Shown here piece after piece: positions 1 to 7,441 of a DNA stretch of 42,819 bases (its first letter is position 1; each line of letters starts with the position of its first letter). Both the position numbers and the translations under genes were made by a program. The stretch comes from Gemmatimonadota bacterium (GTDB lineage Bacteria; Gemmatimonadota; Gemmatimonadetes; Longimicrobiales; Gaopeijiaceae). Under the pieces are notes generated by a model that was given only the letters and a program-made list of their open reading frames with translations, ran no database searches and was not told where the DNA came from. The stretch covers positions 1 through 42,819 of the forward strand of contig JAJCZZ010000029.1 of NCBI GenBank assembly GCA_029262115.1, in the 5' to 3' direction.

Positions 1-98
1 GGGGTTGGGGGTGGGGGGGGCGGCGTTGGTGGGGGGGGGGGCCGTCGTACTGACCGTGATTCTGGTGGAGTATTTCGGCCCCGGGTTGTGTTGTGGGT

Positions 99-124
99 GG
101 TCGGCGGGTCCGAACCCGCCGACC
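99..124 (-). terminator. Hairpin after the DUF5777 gene
   Basis: A perfect 11-bp stem (arms 99-109 and 114-124, loop CCGA) lies 24 bases beyond the stop of the minus-strand DUF5777 gene. It has no U-rich tail on that strand, so termination is inferred from position and stem strength only. Confidence 0.5.
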
Positions 125-147
125 TCCGAATCGCTTCTTCTTCGCGG

Positions 148-1023
148 TCAGAACCGCCGCGTGATGTTGAAGCCGAAGCGCAGATTGTCCGCTTCGAACT
201 TCGCCGCGGACCCGATCAGGAACTGGGTCGGGTTGAGCGCTTGTTGGTTCGTCACGATCAGCTTGAAGAAGTGCCCCCCGACGCGCATCTCGATGCCGGC
301 CGTTCCGCTGTCGAACGAGGCCCCGGCCACCTCTTCGCTCGCGACCCACTCGCCCAGCAAGCTCACACGCCGGTTGAGGTAGTACTGAGCATAGAGGCCG
401 AGATGAAGGGCCGTCTCCTCGTCGACCGACTGGATAGCCGCGTTGCCCACCACCCCGGGAGCCACGCCGACGGCCAAGTCGTCGCCCAGGCGCGTGTTCA
501 GAATCAGCTGCGCATACCACTGCGCCTCGTTCCCGTCGATCCCGGCCAACTCCGGCAGTTGGGTGTTTAAAGCAAACCCGCCCTTCACGGCCGCGGCCAG
601 AGGAAGGGAGCCCACCCGCGCGGCGGCCACCCGGACCTTTCCGCTGAAATCGAGATTGTCGGCCAGGTCGCTGCGGACGATCCCGAACGTCAGCCGATCA
701 TTCGGCGCGTAGGACAAACCCAATCGGTTGTTCACCGGGCCGTCGATTCCCCACAGCCCGTCGGCTCCATCCGAGATCACCCCGAACCTGTGGGAAATCT
801 CGAACTGCAACGCGCCGGCCCGCAGCGTCGTCGCGGTCGGGAGGTTGGCCACATGCGGTGAGAGGAAGACGACCACCGGAGGAGGCGCGGGCCGACTCTG
901 CCCGATCCCCGCCGCAGGCAGCAGAGCCGCCCATGCACTACACATGGCCAACACCACGCCAGTCGCTCGTACCCCCGGCCGGTTGGCCTGACAACATGCC
1001 ATCTCCATAAGGTGTGCCCTCAT
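148..1023 (-). CDS. DUF5777-family outer-membrane beta-barrel protein
   Basis: About 291 residues. A hydrophobic signal segment (roughly residues 17-42) is followed by alternating amphipathic strands rich in Gly, Leu and aromatic residues, ending in the aromatic terminus NITRRF, as expected for an outer-membrane barrel. Overall it resembles the DUF5777 family. An upstream in-frame start at 1053 exists, but the ATG at 1023 overlaps the stop of the upstream lipoprotein gene as TGATG, which favours translational coupling and the shorter form. DUF5777 proteins have no established function. Pairing with a haem lipoprotein suggests a role in envelope electron or solute handling, but that is inference. 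Confidence 0.75.
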   Translation of the reverse strand: MRAHLMEMACCQANRPGVRATGVVLAMCSAWAALLPAAGIGQSRPAPPPVVVFLSPHVANLPTATTLRAGALQFEISHRFGVISDGADGLWGIDGPVNNRLGLSYAPNDRLTFGIVRSDLADNLDFSGKVRVAAARVGSLPLAAAVKGGFALNTQLPELAGIDGNEAQWYAQLILNTRLGDDLAVGVAPGVVGNAAIQSVDEETALHLGLYAQYYLNRRVSLLGEWVASEEVAGASFDSGTAGIEMRVGGHFFKLIVTNQQALNPTQFLIGSAAKFEADNLRFGFNITRRF

Positions 1024-1493
1024 CAGTTGTTCTTCGCGCCTTGGTTGATCCAATTCTTCACGTTCGTAAGATCGATGCTGTCGAGCGGCGAGCCGCCGAG
1101 TGGCATTTGCGAGCCCACGATGCCCGAGGCTCCTTCCAGCTTCTTAACGAGGTAGCTGCCCGCGGCGTTACCGGCGATCACCAGGGTCTCGCTCGGACTC
1201 CCGGTGGAAGGATTCCCGACCAGATTGCTGTGCGCACTGCTCGCGGACGTCATGGTCAAACCACCCTCACCGGAGCCGTGACAGCCGGAGGCCGTGCACC
1301 CTCTTCGTGTGAAGATCTCGAAGATGTCCTGGGCGAAGGCCGGATCGGCTTTCACGCTCCGGGCCGAACCGCCTGTTCCACCCGTTCCACCCGTTCCGCC
1401 GGTACCCCCCCCGGGGGTTGTCGGCGAGTCACCGCCACAGCCGGCCGCAATGCCTACAGCCACCACAACTGCCATCGAACGGAAACTTCTCAT
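1023..1493 (-). CDS. Cytochrome c-like lipoprotein with CX4CH haem motif
   Basis: A 156-residue exported lipoprotein. The signal peptide ends in a lipobox (GIAAGC, Cys near residue 19), followed by a flexible Gly-Thr linker made of four GGT-type repeats that are also repeated in the DNA. The body resembles small planctomycete-type c cytochromes. Its only haem motif, GCTASGCH, has four residues between the cysteines (CX4CH) instead of two. A downstream Met in the QMPLGG segment is a candidate sixth haem ligand, as in many class I cytochromes. The stop is coupled (TGATG) to the DUF5777 barrel gene, so the two are probably made together, with this protein tethered to a membrane near the barrel. 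Haem attachment is inferred from the motif. Confidence 0.75.
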   Translation of the reverse strand: MRSFRSMAVVVAVGIAAGCGGDSPTTPGGGTGGTGGTGGTGGSARSVKADPAFAQDIFEIFTRRGCTASGCHGSGEGGLTMTSASSAHSNLVGNPSTGSPSETLVIAGNAAGSYLVKKLEGASGIVGSQMPLGGSPLDSIDLTNVKNWINQGAKNN

Positions 1494-1945
1494 GAGGCCG
1501 ATCTTTTTTTTAGGTGAGCCAAAATTTGTTCAACACGCGAATATATGAAGCATGGACGTTCTAATGCGAGCCCCGCACACAGGGAGGGGTCTGCTCGTGC
1601 GACACGCTGCGCCCCTCTCTACGTACCAAAGTTCGTGATCTTCCCCTGTGATGCCCTCGTATCGGGGACGCTTCTTCTCTTCTGGCAGCAGCGCTTCCTC
1701 CAAACCGTTCTCGATAACCCGCAGTGGACCGGCTCGTTCAGTTCCTGGGCGGACAAGGACCTGCCTGTAGCGCTCGCGCTCGACCTCGTCCACGGGCCGG
1801 GGAGCACGTCACAGCCGCGCTGAGGGATCCCGGAAGGCTGTTGAACCGTACCACCAGTTCTGTCGGATTGACGCTGAAGGCTCCATTCTGACGAGCCGAT
1901 CGCGTCACCGATCGTTCACGTCGTCTCCAAGCACGAGGTCACCGA
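1494..1945. other. Intergenic stretch, no convincing gene
   Basis: About 450 bases between divergent genes. An A-tract (T-tract on plus, around 1504-1511) sits just upstream of the lipoprotein start. A minus-strand frame at 1530-1793 (87 codons, charged, beginning MDEVERERYRQVL) looks faintly protein-like but has no recognisable domain or ribosome site. I treat it as a possible gene remnant at most. Confidence 0.4.
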
Positions 1946-2545
1946 GTGAAGCGCTCAAGCCTGTTCGCCGCCGCTATCCTTTTCTTAGCGGCGGGTCCGG
2001 TCGCTGCCCAGCATGCCTGGTCAGACCTCCCTTCGGAGGCTCAAATCGCGCTTGCGGTTCAGGCGGGCCCGGCGGAGATGCGCGCCGGAGCGACCGTGCA
2101 GGGATACGATCGGTCGGGCCGGTTCGTCACCCTTCGTCGCGGGTCCAACGACCTGATCTGCATGGCGCCCAACCCGGAGCGAGAGACGTTCGAGGTCTCG
2201 TGCCATCATCGGGATCTCGAGCCGTTTTTCGAGCGGGGACGAGAGTTGGCGGCCTCCGGCGTCACCGGCCAGGAGCGGGTTCAGGCACGGTGGGACGAAT
2301 ACACGGCGGGCACGCTGTTCATTCCGCACGGCGGCGTGAACTACATCCTGGCCGGTTCCGGCTTCGACGCCTCGTCCCACGAGGTCACGGACGCCTACCT
2401 GCGTTGGACGATCTACATGCCCAACGCCACGCCGGCGACCACGGGCATCAGCGGCACACCGAGCGCGGGCGGCCCCTGGCTCATGTTCCCCGGTACGCCC
2501 GGGTCGCACATCATGATCACGCCTCCCCGAGGCGGTGGGGAGTAG
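1946..2545 (+). CDS. Secreted protein of unknown function
   Basis: A 199-residue protein I do not recognise. It has a clear Sec signal peptide (positive MKRSS, hydrophobic core, AAQ cleavage near residue 21). The mature part has two Cys (in DLICMAP and VSCHHRD) that could form a disulfide, a WTIYMPNATP segment and a C-terminal Gly/Pro-rich stretch ending PPRGGGE. It is a lone plus-strand gene between the divergent lipoprotein gene and the GntR operon. The composition suggests a soluble periplasmic protein; no catalytic motif is visible. Confidence 0.7.
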   Translation: MKRSSLFAAAILFLAAGPVAAQHAWSDLPSEAQIALAVQAGPAEMRAGATVQGYDRSGRFVTLRRGSNDLICMAPNPERETFEVSCHHRDLEPFFERGRELAASGVTGQERVQARWDEYTAGTLFIPHGGVNYILAGSGFDASSHEVTDAYLRWTIYMPNATPATTGISGTPSAGGPWLMFPGTPGSHIMITPPRGGGE

Positions 2546-2681
2546 GCGGCAGCACCGCAGCGAGTGAGCGGAGTAGGGCGGCAGCCCGGCAACGGTGAGC
2601 GGAGGACGACCGGAGTCGCGCCCGCACCCACAACTTCGACCTCACCTCTTACACCTCGACGAAAGTTCTTGCGCACCAGCC

Positions 2682-2700
2682 GTACTATGTGACATAGTAC
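2682..2700. promoter_or_regulatory. Palindromic operator of the GntR-ABC operon
   Basis: A perfect inverted repeat GTACTATG-TGA-CATAGTAC (8-bp arms, 3-base spacer) ends four bases before the regulator's ATG at 2705. This is the size and symmetry expected for a dimeric GntR operator, so autoregulation is likely. A TTGCGC at 2669 and CATAGT at 2693 (18 bases apart) could be -35 and -10 elements. If so, transcription would begin at about the ATG and the message would be leaderless; no Shine-Dalgarno sequence is visible. Confidence 0.75.
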
Positions 2701-2704
2701 ACTC

Positions 2705-3121
2705 ATGCTGCCCTTTCCCGTGGATCTCAAACCGGGCGAATCGCCTTACCGGCAGGTCGTGTACGCGGCCACCAAGGCGGTCGTGGCGGGCGACCTCCTA
2801 CCGGGGTCGCCCTTCCCTTCCGTTCGGGTCCTCAGCCAGGCGCTCAAGATCAACCCGAACACCGCCCAGAAGGTCGTGTCCGAGCTGTCCAGGAACGGGA
2901 TCCTCGAGGTCCTCCCCGGTGTGGGCACGGTCGTGGCGGAGTGGGGACCGGGCTCGGAGCGCGACCGATCCCGGCTCCTGACCGACGATCTCGAGCCCGT
3001 TCTGGTGGAGGCACGCCGCCTCGGAATGACGCTGCGGGAGGTCGAGGACGCCGTCTCGGATCGATGGAGCGCCCTCTTCGATTCGGTCGGACCGCGCGCC
3101 GAGCGCAAGGAGCGCGCATGA
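2705..3121 (+). CDS. GntR-family transcriptional regulator, YtrA type
   Basis: 138 residues. An N-terminal winged helix-turn-helix spans about residues 12-78, including PSVRVLSQALKINPNTAQK as the recognition region and the wing GVGTVVAE. A short C-terminal helical tail (about 60 residues) replaces the large effector domain of other GntR groups. This length and layout define the YtrA subgroup, which typically controls adjacent ABC transporters. The stop overlaps the ATPase start as ATGA, so the regulator is the first gene of a three-gene operon and probably binds the palindrome just upstream. The ligand is unknown; YtrA relatives often respond to cell-envelope stress or antibiotics. Confidence 0.88.
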   Translation: MLPFPVDLKPGESPYRQVVYAATKAVVAGDLLPGSPFPSVRVLSQALKINPNTAQKVVSELSRNGILEVLPGVGTVVAEWGPGSERDRSRLLTDDLEPVLVEARRLGMTLREVEDAVSDRWSALFDSVGPRAERKERA

Positions 3122-4044
3122 GCGCGGCGGTTCGTGCCCATGACCTCGTGCACCGGTACGGTCGGACTCGCGCGGTGAACGGCCTCACCTTCGAGGTTCC
3201 CGAAGGTGCGCTGTACGCGCTCCTCGGACCGAACGGGGCCGGCAAGACCACCCTGATGAAGATTCTCCTGGGCCTCCATCCCCCGTCGTCCGGACGGGCG
3301 GAAGTCCTGGGGCGGGACGTCTCGGATCTCACGCACAGCGACCGCCTGCGAATCGGCTACGTGGCGGAGGGGCAGGACCTGCCCGGGTCGATGACCCTGC
3401 GCGGCCTGATCGGCTACCTCGCACCGCTTTACCCGGATTGGGACCATCACCTGGCGTCGGAGTTGGCGCGGCGCTTCCGCCTGGCGCCTGACCAGAAGAT
3501 CAAGAGCATGTCGCGCGGACAACGGATGAAGGTGTCATTGCTGTCCGCCCTGGCCCCACGGCCGAAGCTCCTGATCATGGATGAGCCCTTCACAGGCATG
3601 GACGCCGTGGTCAAGGACGATCTGATCGGGGGTCTGCTGGAACTGGCCGGCAAGGAAGGCTGGTCCGTCCTGCTCTCCTCGCACGACATCGGAGAACTCG
3701 AGATGCTCGCGGACTGGGTCGGCATCATGGACGAGGGCCGCATGGTTCTCTCCGAGCCGATGGAGGTACTCCACGACCGATTCAAGTCGGTCGACATCAT
3801 GCTGAACGGCGGGCCCCTCGTGACCACGGAGGAGCTTCCGCCCGACTGGCTCGGCGCCACCCGATCCGGTCGCCGCCTCCACTTCGTCATCGGAAACCAC
3901 GGCGCACCGGAGTGGGAGCGTGACGTGCGCGGTCGCTTTCCCGAGGCGCATCGGCTGACCGTCCGCGCCGCGTCCCTGCGAGAGGTGTTCGTGGCCATCA
4001 CGAGAGATCGCCAAGCCGACCCTTACCAATTGGAGGCATCCTGA
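3118..4044 (+). CDS. ABC transporter ATP-binding protein
   Basis: 308 residues from the ATG at 3118; the frame is open further upstream, but this start overlaps the GntR stop as ATGA. It shows Walker A GPNGAGKT (Lys43), a Q-loop Gln86, the signature SRGQ at 132-135 (a variant of LSGGQ), Walker B LLIMDEP (Asp155, Glu156) and the switch His189 in SSHD. A roughly 90-residue C-terminal extension follows the ATPase core, as in DrrA/YtrB-type exporters. It powers the membrane subunit encoded next, with which it overlaps by one base (TGATG). The substrate cannot be read from the sequence. Confidence 0.9.
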   Translation: MSAAVRAHDLVHRYGRTRAVNGLTFEVPEGALYALLGPNGAGKTTLMKILLGLHPPSSGRAEVLGRDVSDLTHSDRLRIGYVAEGQDLPGSMTLRGLIGYLAPLYPDWDHHLASELARRFRLAPDQKIKSMSRGQRMKVSLLSALAPRPKLLIMDEPFTGMDAVVKDDLIGGLLELAGKEGWSVLLSSHDIGELEMLADWVGIMDEGRMVLSEPMEVLHDRFKSVDIMLNGGPLVTTEELPPDWLGATRSGRRLHFVIGNHGAPEWERDVRGRFPEAHRLTVRAASLREVFVAITRDRQADPYQLEAS

Positions 4045-5678
4045 TGCGCTGGTCGAGGCAGGTGTGGCACGTAGCAACCAAGGACGTGAGGCAACATGCT
4101 CGAGTCCTGGGGATTGGCGTGGTGGCGGTCGTCATCGATATCGCGCGAACGGCCCACTGGGTTGGCGCGGGAGAGGGCGTCGGACAGGCCTGGCCCCTGG
4201 GGAGCGGACTGCCCGTCGGCTTGAGCGTTCTGGTCGGGCTGCTGGCGACTGCGCTCGTCGTGCAGGCCGACCCCCCATCGACCAGTGACGCCTTCTGGAC
4301 CACCCGCCCGCTGCGGCCGAGCGCGGTGTTTTCCGCCAAGGTGTTGGTCATAGGGGCGTTCGTCCTGGCCATACCGCTCATCGCGCAGGGGGTGCTGCTA
4401 TGGTCGCACGGAGTGGCCGCATCGGAACTCGCCGTACACCTATGGCCCTCGTTCTTTGTCTATGGCGGGATGGTATCGGTCGTGGCAATGATCGCAGGCT
4501 TGACCCCCGACCTACGCACGTTGGCCGTATCGCTCGTGGGATTGCTCGTGGCCTGGGCGATCCTGCAAGAGTGGTCGTGGAGGTTCATCCATGGGATTTC
4601 TTCGTTCTCCCAGCAGTCATCAACCGGGGTGCTCCGAGCAGCGCTCATCCTGTTGGGGAGTGCCGCGGCCCTCGGCGTCCAGTATCGGACGCGGAGGCGC
4701 GGTCGGAGCCTCGTTGTAGCGGCGGCCATGCTCGCGGGGTGGGCGCTCGCTCACACGGTGGTCGCGTCGATGTCCGAGCCATGGGAGGCGCGGGCGGCGA
4801 CGGCGACCGCGGCACCGGAGGCACCGGCGGCGACGGTGACGGTGACGGTGACGGATAGGGTGCAGCTCGCTCAGATCGAGCTCACTCCCTCCACGATGGA
4901 AGCCACCCTCGACCAGCCCTGGAACGCTTGGGGCCGGCTGCTCGTCGACGGTACCGACCCCCGCTACGAGTACCGTGCCGACGTCGTGTGGATCGGATAC
5001 GCGGAGGGCGACGCCCCCGCGACGCGCATGGGCGAGTATCGGAACCTTCTCCTTGTGCCGGCTCAGGTGGCCGGGGTCGGGGACCCGGAGTTGCTGGCCC
5101 CGTTCGAGGAGGAGACCAGCCGCCGGATGCGTCTGGGAACGCTGACCGCAGAACAGGTGGCGGTCATCCAGGCGGGGAGGGCACACCTTGAAGTCGAGAT
5201 CACCGTGGGTATCTATCAGTATCGGCATGCAGGCTCGCTTTCCACCGCCCCCGGGTCGCTAACGCGCGTGGGGGGGAGCCTGTTCCGGACCGGGCGGCAG
5301 ACTGGGCATCCCCTCGACTCGTATCTCCTGCTCCTCGCGGAGCGCAGTGAACGACACCGGGACGCCGACACCCACCCGACCGTCCGGGCCGCCCTGTACG
5401 ACCCCACGACCCACGAGGCCCTTCCTCTCGAAGGCGAGAGCCGTAGCAACAACGGACACCCGATGGTCACGCCGGGATCCAGCGTCAGGGTGCATACCAT
5501 GGCGCTCAACCCGGTGTCGGTCCCAACCGGGACCCCTGGCGGAGGCCCGGCCCTGAGCGACATCGACATTGATGAGCGATTCGCTGAGGTCGTGATCTAC
5601 TCTGGTGCGAGGCTGGGCACGTACCGGGTTCGCCGGGTCATCGACGGGCTACCGCCACGCGTGCCCGACTGGAGGTAG
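4044..5678 (+). CDS. ABC transporter membrane subunit with large extracytoplasmic domain
   Basis: 544 residues. The first ~245 contain about six to seven hydrophobic segments (for example VLGIGVVAVVIDIA, VGLSVLVGLLATALVV, VLVIGAFVLAIPLIAQG) typical of ABC-2-type permeases. An Ala/Thr/Val-rich low-complexity hinge (about residues 250-270) leads to a ~270-residue hydrophilic domain with no visible anchor at its end, presumably outside the cytoplasm. TTGGAGG at 4030-4036 is a good ribosome site. It completes the GntR-ATPase-permease operon. The large soluble domain is unusual for this class and I do not recognise its fold. Confidence 0.75.
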   Translation: MRWSRQVWHVATKDVRQHARVLGIGVVAVVIDIARTAHWVGAGEGVGQAWPLGSGLPVGLSVLVGLLATALVVQADPPSTSDAFWTTRPLRPSAVFSAKVLVIGAFVLAIPLIAQGVLLWSHGVAASELAVHLWPSFFVYGGMVSVVAMIAGLTPDLRTLAVSLVGLLVAWAILQEWSWRFIHGISSFSQQSSTGVLRAALILLGSAAALGVQYRTRRRGRSLVVAAAMLAGWALAHTVVASMSEPWEARAATATAAPEAPAATVTVTVTDRVQLAQIELTPSTMEATLDQPWNAWGRLLVDGTDPRYEYRADVVWIGYAEGDAPATRMGEYRNLLLVPAQVAGVGDPELLAPFEEETSRRMRLGTLTAEQVAVIQAGRAHLEVEITVGIYQYRHAGSLSTAPGSLTRVGGSLFRTGRQTGHPLDSYLLLLAERSERHRDADTHPTVRAALYDPTTHEALPLEGESRSNNGHPMVTPGSSVRVHTMALNPVSVPTGTPGGGPALSDIDIDERFAEVVIYSGARLGTYRVRRVIDGLPPRVPDWR

Positions 5679-5709
5679 TGGGCCGCACGGATCGCGCCGG
5701 CGCCGTTCA

Positions 5710-5801
5710 GGCTGGCGCCGCGCGCGCCGGGGCGAGACCTGGACCTCGCTGCTCCGGTCCAGACGGTCGCGGCTGGCGCCGCGCGCGCCGGGGCGAGACC
5801 T
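5710..5801. repeat. 31-bp direct repeat ahead of the selenoprotein gene
   Basis: Two identical 31-base GC-rich copies (5710-5740 and 5771-5801), each starting GGCTGGCGCCGC and ending GCGAGACCT, lie 61 bases apart between the permease stop and the peroxiredoxin gene. The first copy also forms a small hairpin with sequence upstream (CGGCGCC at 5698-5704 with GGCGCCG at 5714-5720). They may be part of the operon's 3' end or the promoter region of the next gene. Confidence 0.8.
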
Positions 5802-5880
5802 TCTTGCGTCACCGGAGTACCCATCCGATCGGTTCGTCCGAGTCGACGGAAACCGAACTACCCCCACCCGAGGAGTCTCG

Positions 5881-6480
5881 ATGCGCACACGCACTGCCGC
5901 GCTCGCTCTTCTCGCGGGGTCGCTGGCCGTGGGCGCGCCCGCCTGCTCCTACGCGCAGGAATCATCGGGAGCGAACTTGATTGCCGTGGGTGAGATGGCG
6001 CCTGACTTCGCCCTGCCGGGCGCAACACGGTTCGGGCAGCTGTCCCGCCCCGTGAGCCTTAGCGACTACCGTGGAAAGACCGTAGTGCTGGCGTTCTTCT
6101 ATCGAGTAAGGACGCCTGGCTGAACAGTTCAAATGACAGCGTACCGTGATCAGTACGCAAGCCTCTTCAACGAAGGACGAAACGTCGTCGTCATGGGGAT
6201 TTCGAACGATTCCCCCGCGGAGCTGCACTCCTGGCTCCACGACGCGGATTTCCCCTTCGTGTTCGCGAGTGACGCGGACAACGACGGTGCCACGTATGCC
6301 GCCTTCGGCGGCGGGCTGCGCGCCAACAACATGGTGGACAGCAGGACCGTCATCGTGGTGGGTCCCGACGGCCGGGTGGCCGGTGTCATCCCGCAGTTCC
6401 GACAGGTGGATCCGCAGGCCTACGACGAACTGGCCGAGATCGTGGACCGCGTGACGCCGGAGCCCGAGGAAGAAGGGTAG
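5881..6480 (+). CDS. Exported peroxiredoxin, probable selenoprotein (in-frame UGA at catalytic position)
   Basis: Read through one TGA (6121-6123), this is a 199-residue AhpC/TSA peroxiredoxin of the BCP/PrxQ type. Residues 1-25 form a signal peptide (cleavage near SYA-QE). The thioredoxin-like fold runs from EMAPDFALPG through KTVVLAFFYRVRTPG to DSRTVIVVGPDGRV. The TGA is codon 81 and falls exactly where peroxiredoxins have the peroxidatic Cys (TPGC-T); the frame continues with TVQMTAYRDQYASLF, so no frameshift is needed. The mature protein has no Cys, so Sec81 would be the sole redox residue. A strong ribosome site (GAGGAG, 5870-5875) precedes the ATG. A SECIS-like hairpin follows the UGA. 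It should reduce peroxides in the periplasm using an external reductant. The alternative is a nonsense-mutated Cys codon. Confidence 0.85.
6139..6158 (+). promoter_or_regulatory. Bacterial SECIS-like hairpin
   Basis: Starting 15 bases after the UGA codon, GCGTAC (6139-6144) pairs perfectly with GTACGC (6153-6158) around the 8-base loop CGTGATCA. Known bacterial SECIS elements are short stem-loops just downstream of UGA, within the coding region, with a G among the first two loop bases. Here the G is loop base two, 22 bases after the UGA. The hairpin would recruit SelB with Sec-tRNA. Confidence 0.7.
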
Positions 6481-6499
6481 ACCGGCGGGGTGATTGGAG

Positions 6500-6529
6500 G
6501 ACGGCCCGGCGCGCTCGCGCCGGGCCGTC
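6500..6529 (+). terminator. Strong hairpin terminator after the peroxiredoxin
   Basis: A perfect 13-bp GC-rich stem (6500-6512 with 6517-6529, loop GCTC) begins 20 bases after the stop and is followed by TTGGTT. The tail is only partly U-rich. It separates two converging genes and could act on both. Confidence 0.75.
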
Positions 6530-6720
6530 TTGGTTGGGCGCTGCGGCGAGCGCGGAGGGTCGCGTCGCAGTGACGCGCGTCGCGGTGGGAGGCCTCGGCG
6601 GGCTCGGCCGGCTCCCGCGTGGCCGAATACGCCATGGACCGACCCCGTGGGACTATCGAGGTTGGTCCAACCCGGGGGGTGGGGTGGTGGTGGTGGTGAT
6701 CGCGCCAAAAAAATCCGTCC

Positions 6721-7161
6721 CTACCGGATCTCCCAGAACAGGTAGAGCCCGCGCTCGCCGGACGGGAAGTCGATGATCACGTTCGCGACGCACTCGGCCC
6801 CACATTCGGCGACGTCGGCGAGCGTGAGTTCACGAATGGTCAGCCTCCCTTCCGAGGCGTTCGGAAGCAGAAACTCAGCATTCCCGGCCACAACCACGGA
6901 ATCGCTCCTGCGGACGGCCAGGTCGAACCGGAGGATGTCCGGCCCCCCGACCCGAACCGGCGGCGTCGACTCGTAAGGGCAGACCGCTCCGTCATCGCAC
7001 GGTTCGTTGAAGTCCGCCGGAAGGAACGTCCGGGCGAACCTGGGGCCGCGGACACGAACTTCCAGGTCCGGAGCCGGCGGATTGGAGGCCCGAAGCTGAA
7101 GCGTCGAGACCTTGTCCGCGCATCCGGTGACGGACGCCGACAGCAGGAGTGCTATCGCCAT
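6721..7161 (-). CDS. Small lipoprotein of unknown function
   Basis: 146 residues from the internal ATG at 7161, chosen because it begins a good lipoprotein signal peptide (MAIALLLSASVTGC); the frame is open to 7248. The mature part has two closely spaced Cys pairs (EPCDDGAVCPY and AECGAECVAN) that could form disulfides, and strands typical of a beta-sandwich. No family is recognised. The gene is alone; a MITE (7260-7440) lies directly upstream in its promoter region. Confidence 0.65.
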   Translation of the reverse strand: MAIALLLSASVTGCADKVSTLQLRASNPPAPDLEVRVRGPRFARTFLPADFNEPCDDGAVCPYESTPPVRVGGPDILRFDLAVRRSDSVVVAGNAEFLLPNASEGRLTIRELTLADVAECGAECVANVIIDFPSGERGLYLFWEIR

Positions 7162-7259
7162 GAATCGAAAAAAAGGGTACGCGCTTCGACCTGCAGACAT
7201 CCAAACCGCATGGGCGCGGGACGGCCTTCTCCGACGCGGGGCGGTCACGGCCAGCGTCT

Positions 7260-7440
7260 AGTGTGGTGACTCGAAAGTGTCTCGGCCATTCGAGGGGACC
7301 ACGCTCGCGCGGTGCCCGCATCCGGCCCTAGGTCGTTGCACCATCCTCGAAGTAGCGCTGCTATTACTCGTCGTCGCGCCTACTAGGATCCGGCGCCTCG
7401 ATCCCTCTCGGTGGCTCGCGAACTTTCGAGTCACCACACT
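7260..7440. mobile_element. 181-bp MITE with 19-bp terminal inverted repeats
   Basis: The ends are perfect inverted repeats: AGTGTGGTGACTCGAAAGT at 7260-7278 and its reverse complement at 7422-7440. The interior has no gene. TCT lies immediately outside both ends (7257-7259, 7441-7443), giving a possible 3-bp target duplication. Alternatively the left TA suggests IS630-like TA targeting with one end mutated. The element abuts the TAG stop of the tlpA-like gene. With no transposase it would depend on a full element elsewhere. Confidence 0.8.
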
Positions 7441-7441
7441 T

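Noticed and set aside
1530-1793. 87-residue minus-strand gene in the 1.5-1.9 kb gap
   Set aside because: It has no family resemblance, ribosome site or supporting context; kept only as a possible remnant.
6121-6133. Peroxiredoxin broken by frameshift into two genes
   Set aside because: Both parts are in the same frame and the conserved sequence continues across the TGA with only that codon differing.
7260-7440. Riboswitch or attenuator ahead of the lipoprotein gene
   Set aside because: The inverted ends are too far apart and too perfect for a leader RNA, and they match a mobile element layout with a possible target duplication.
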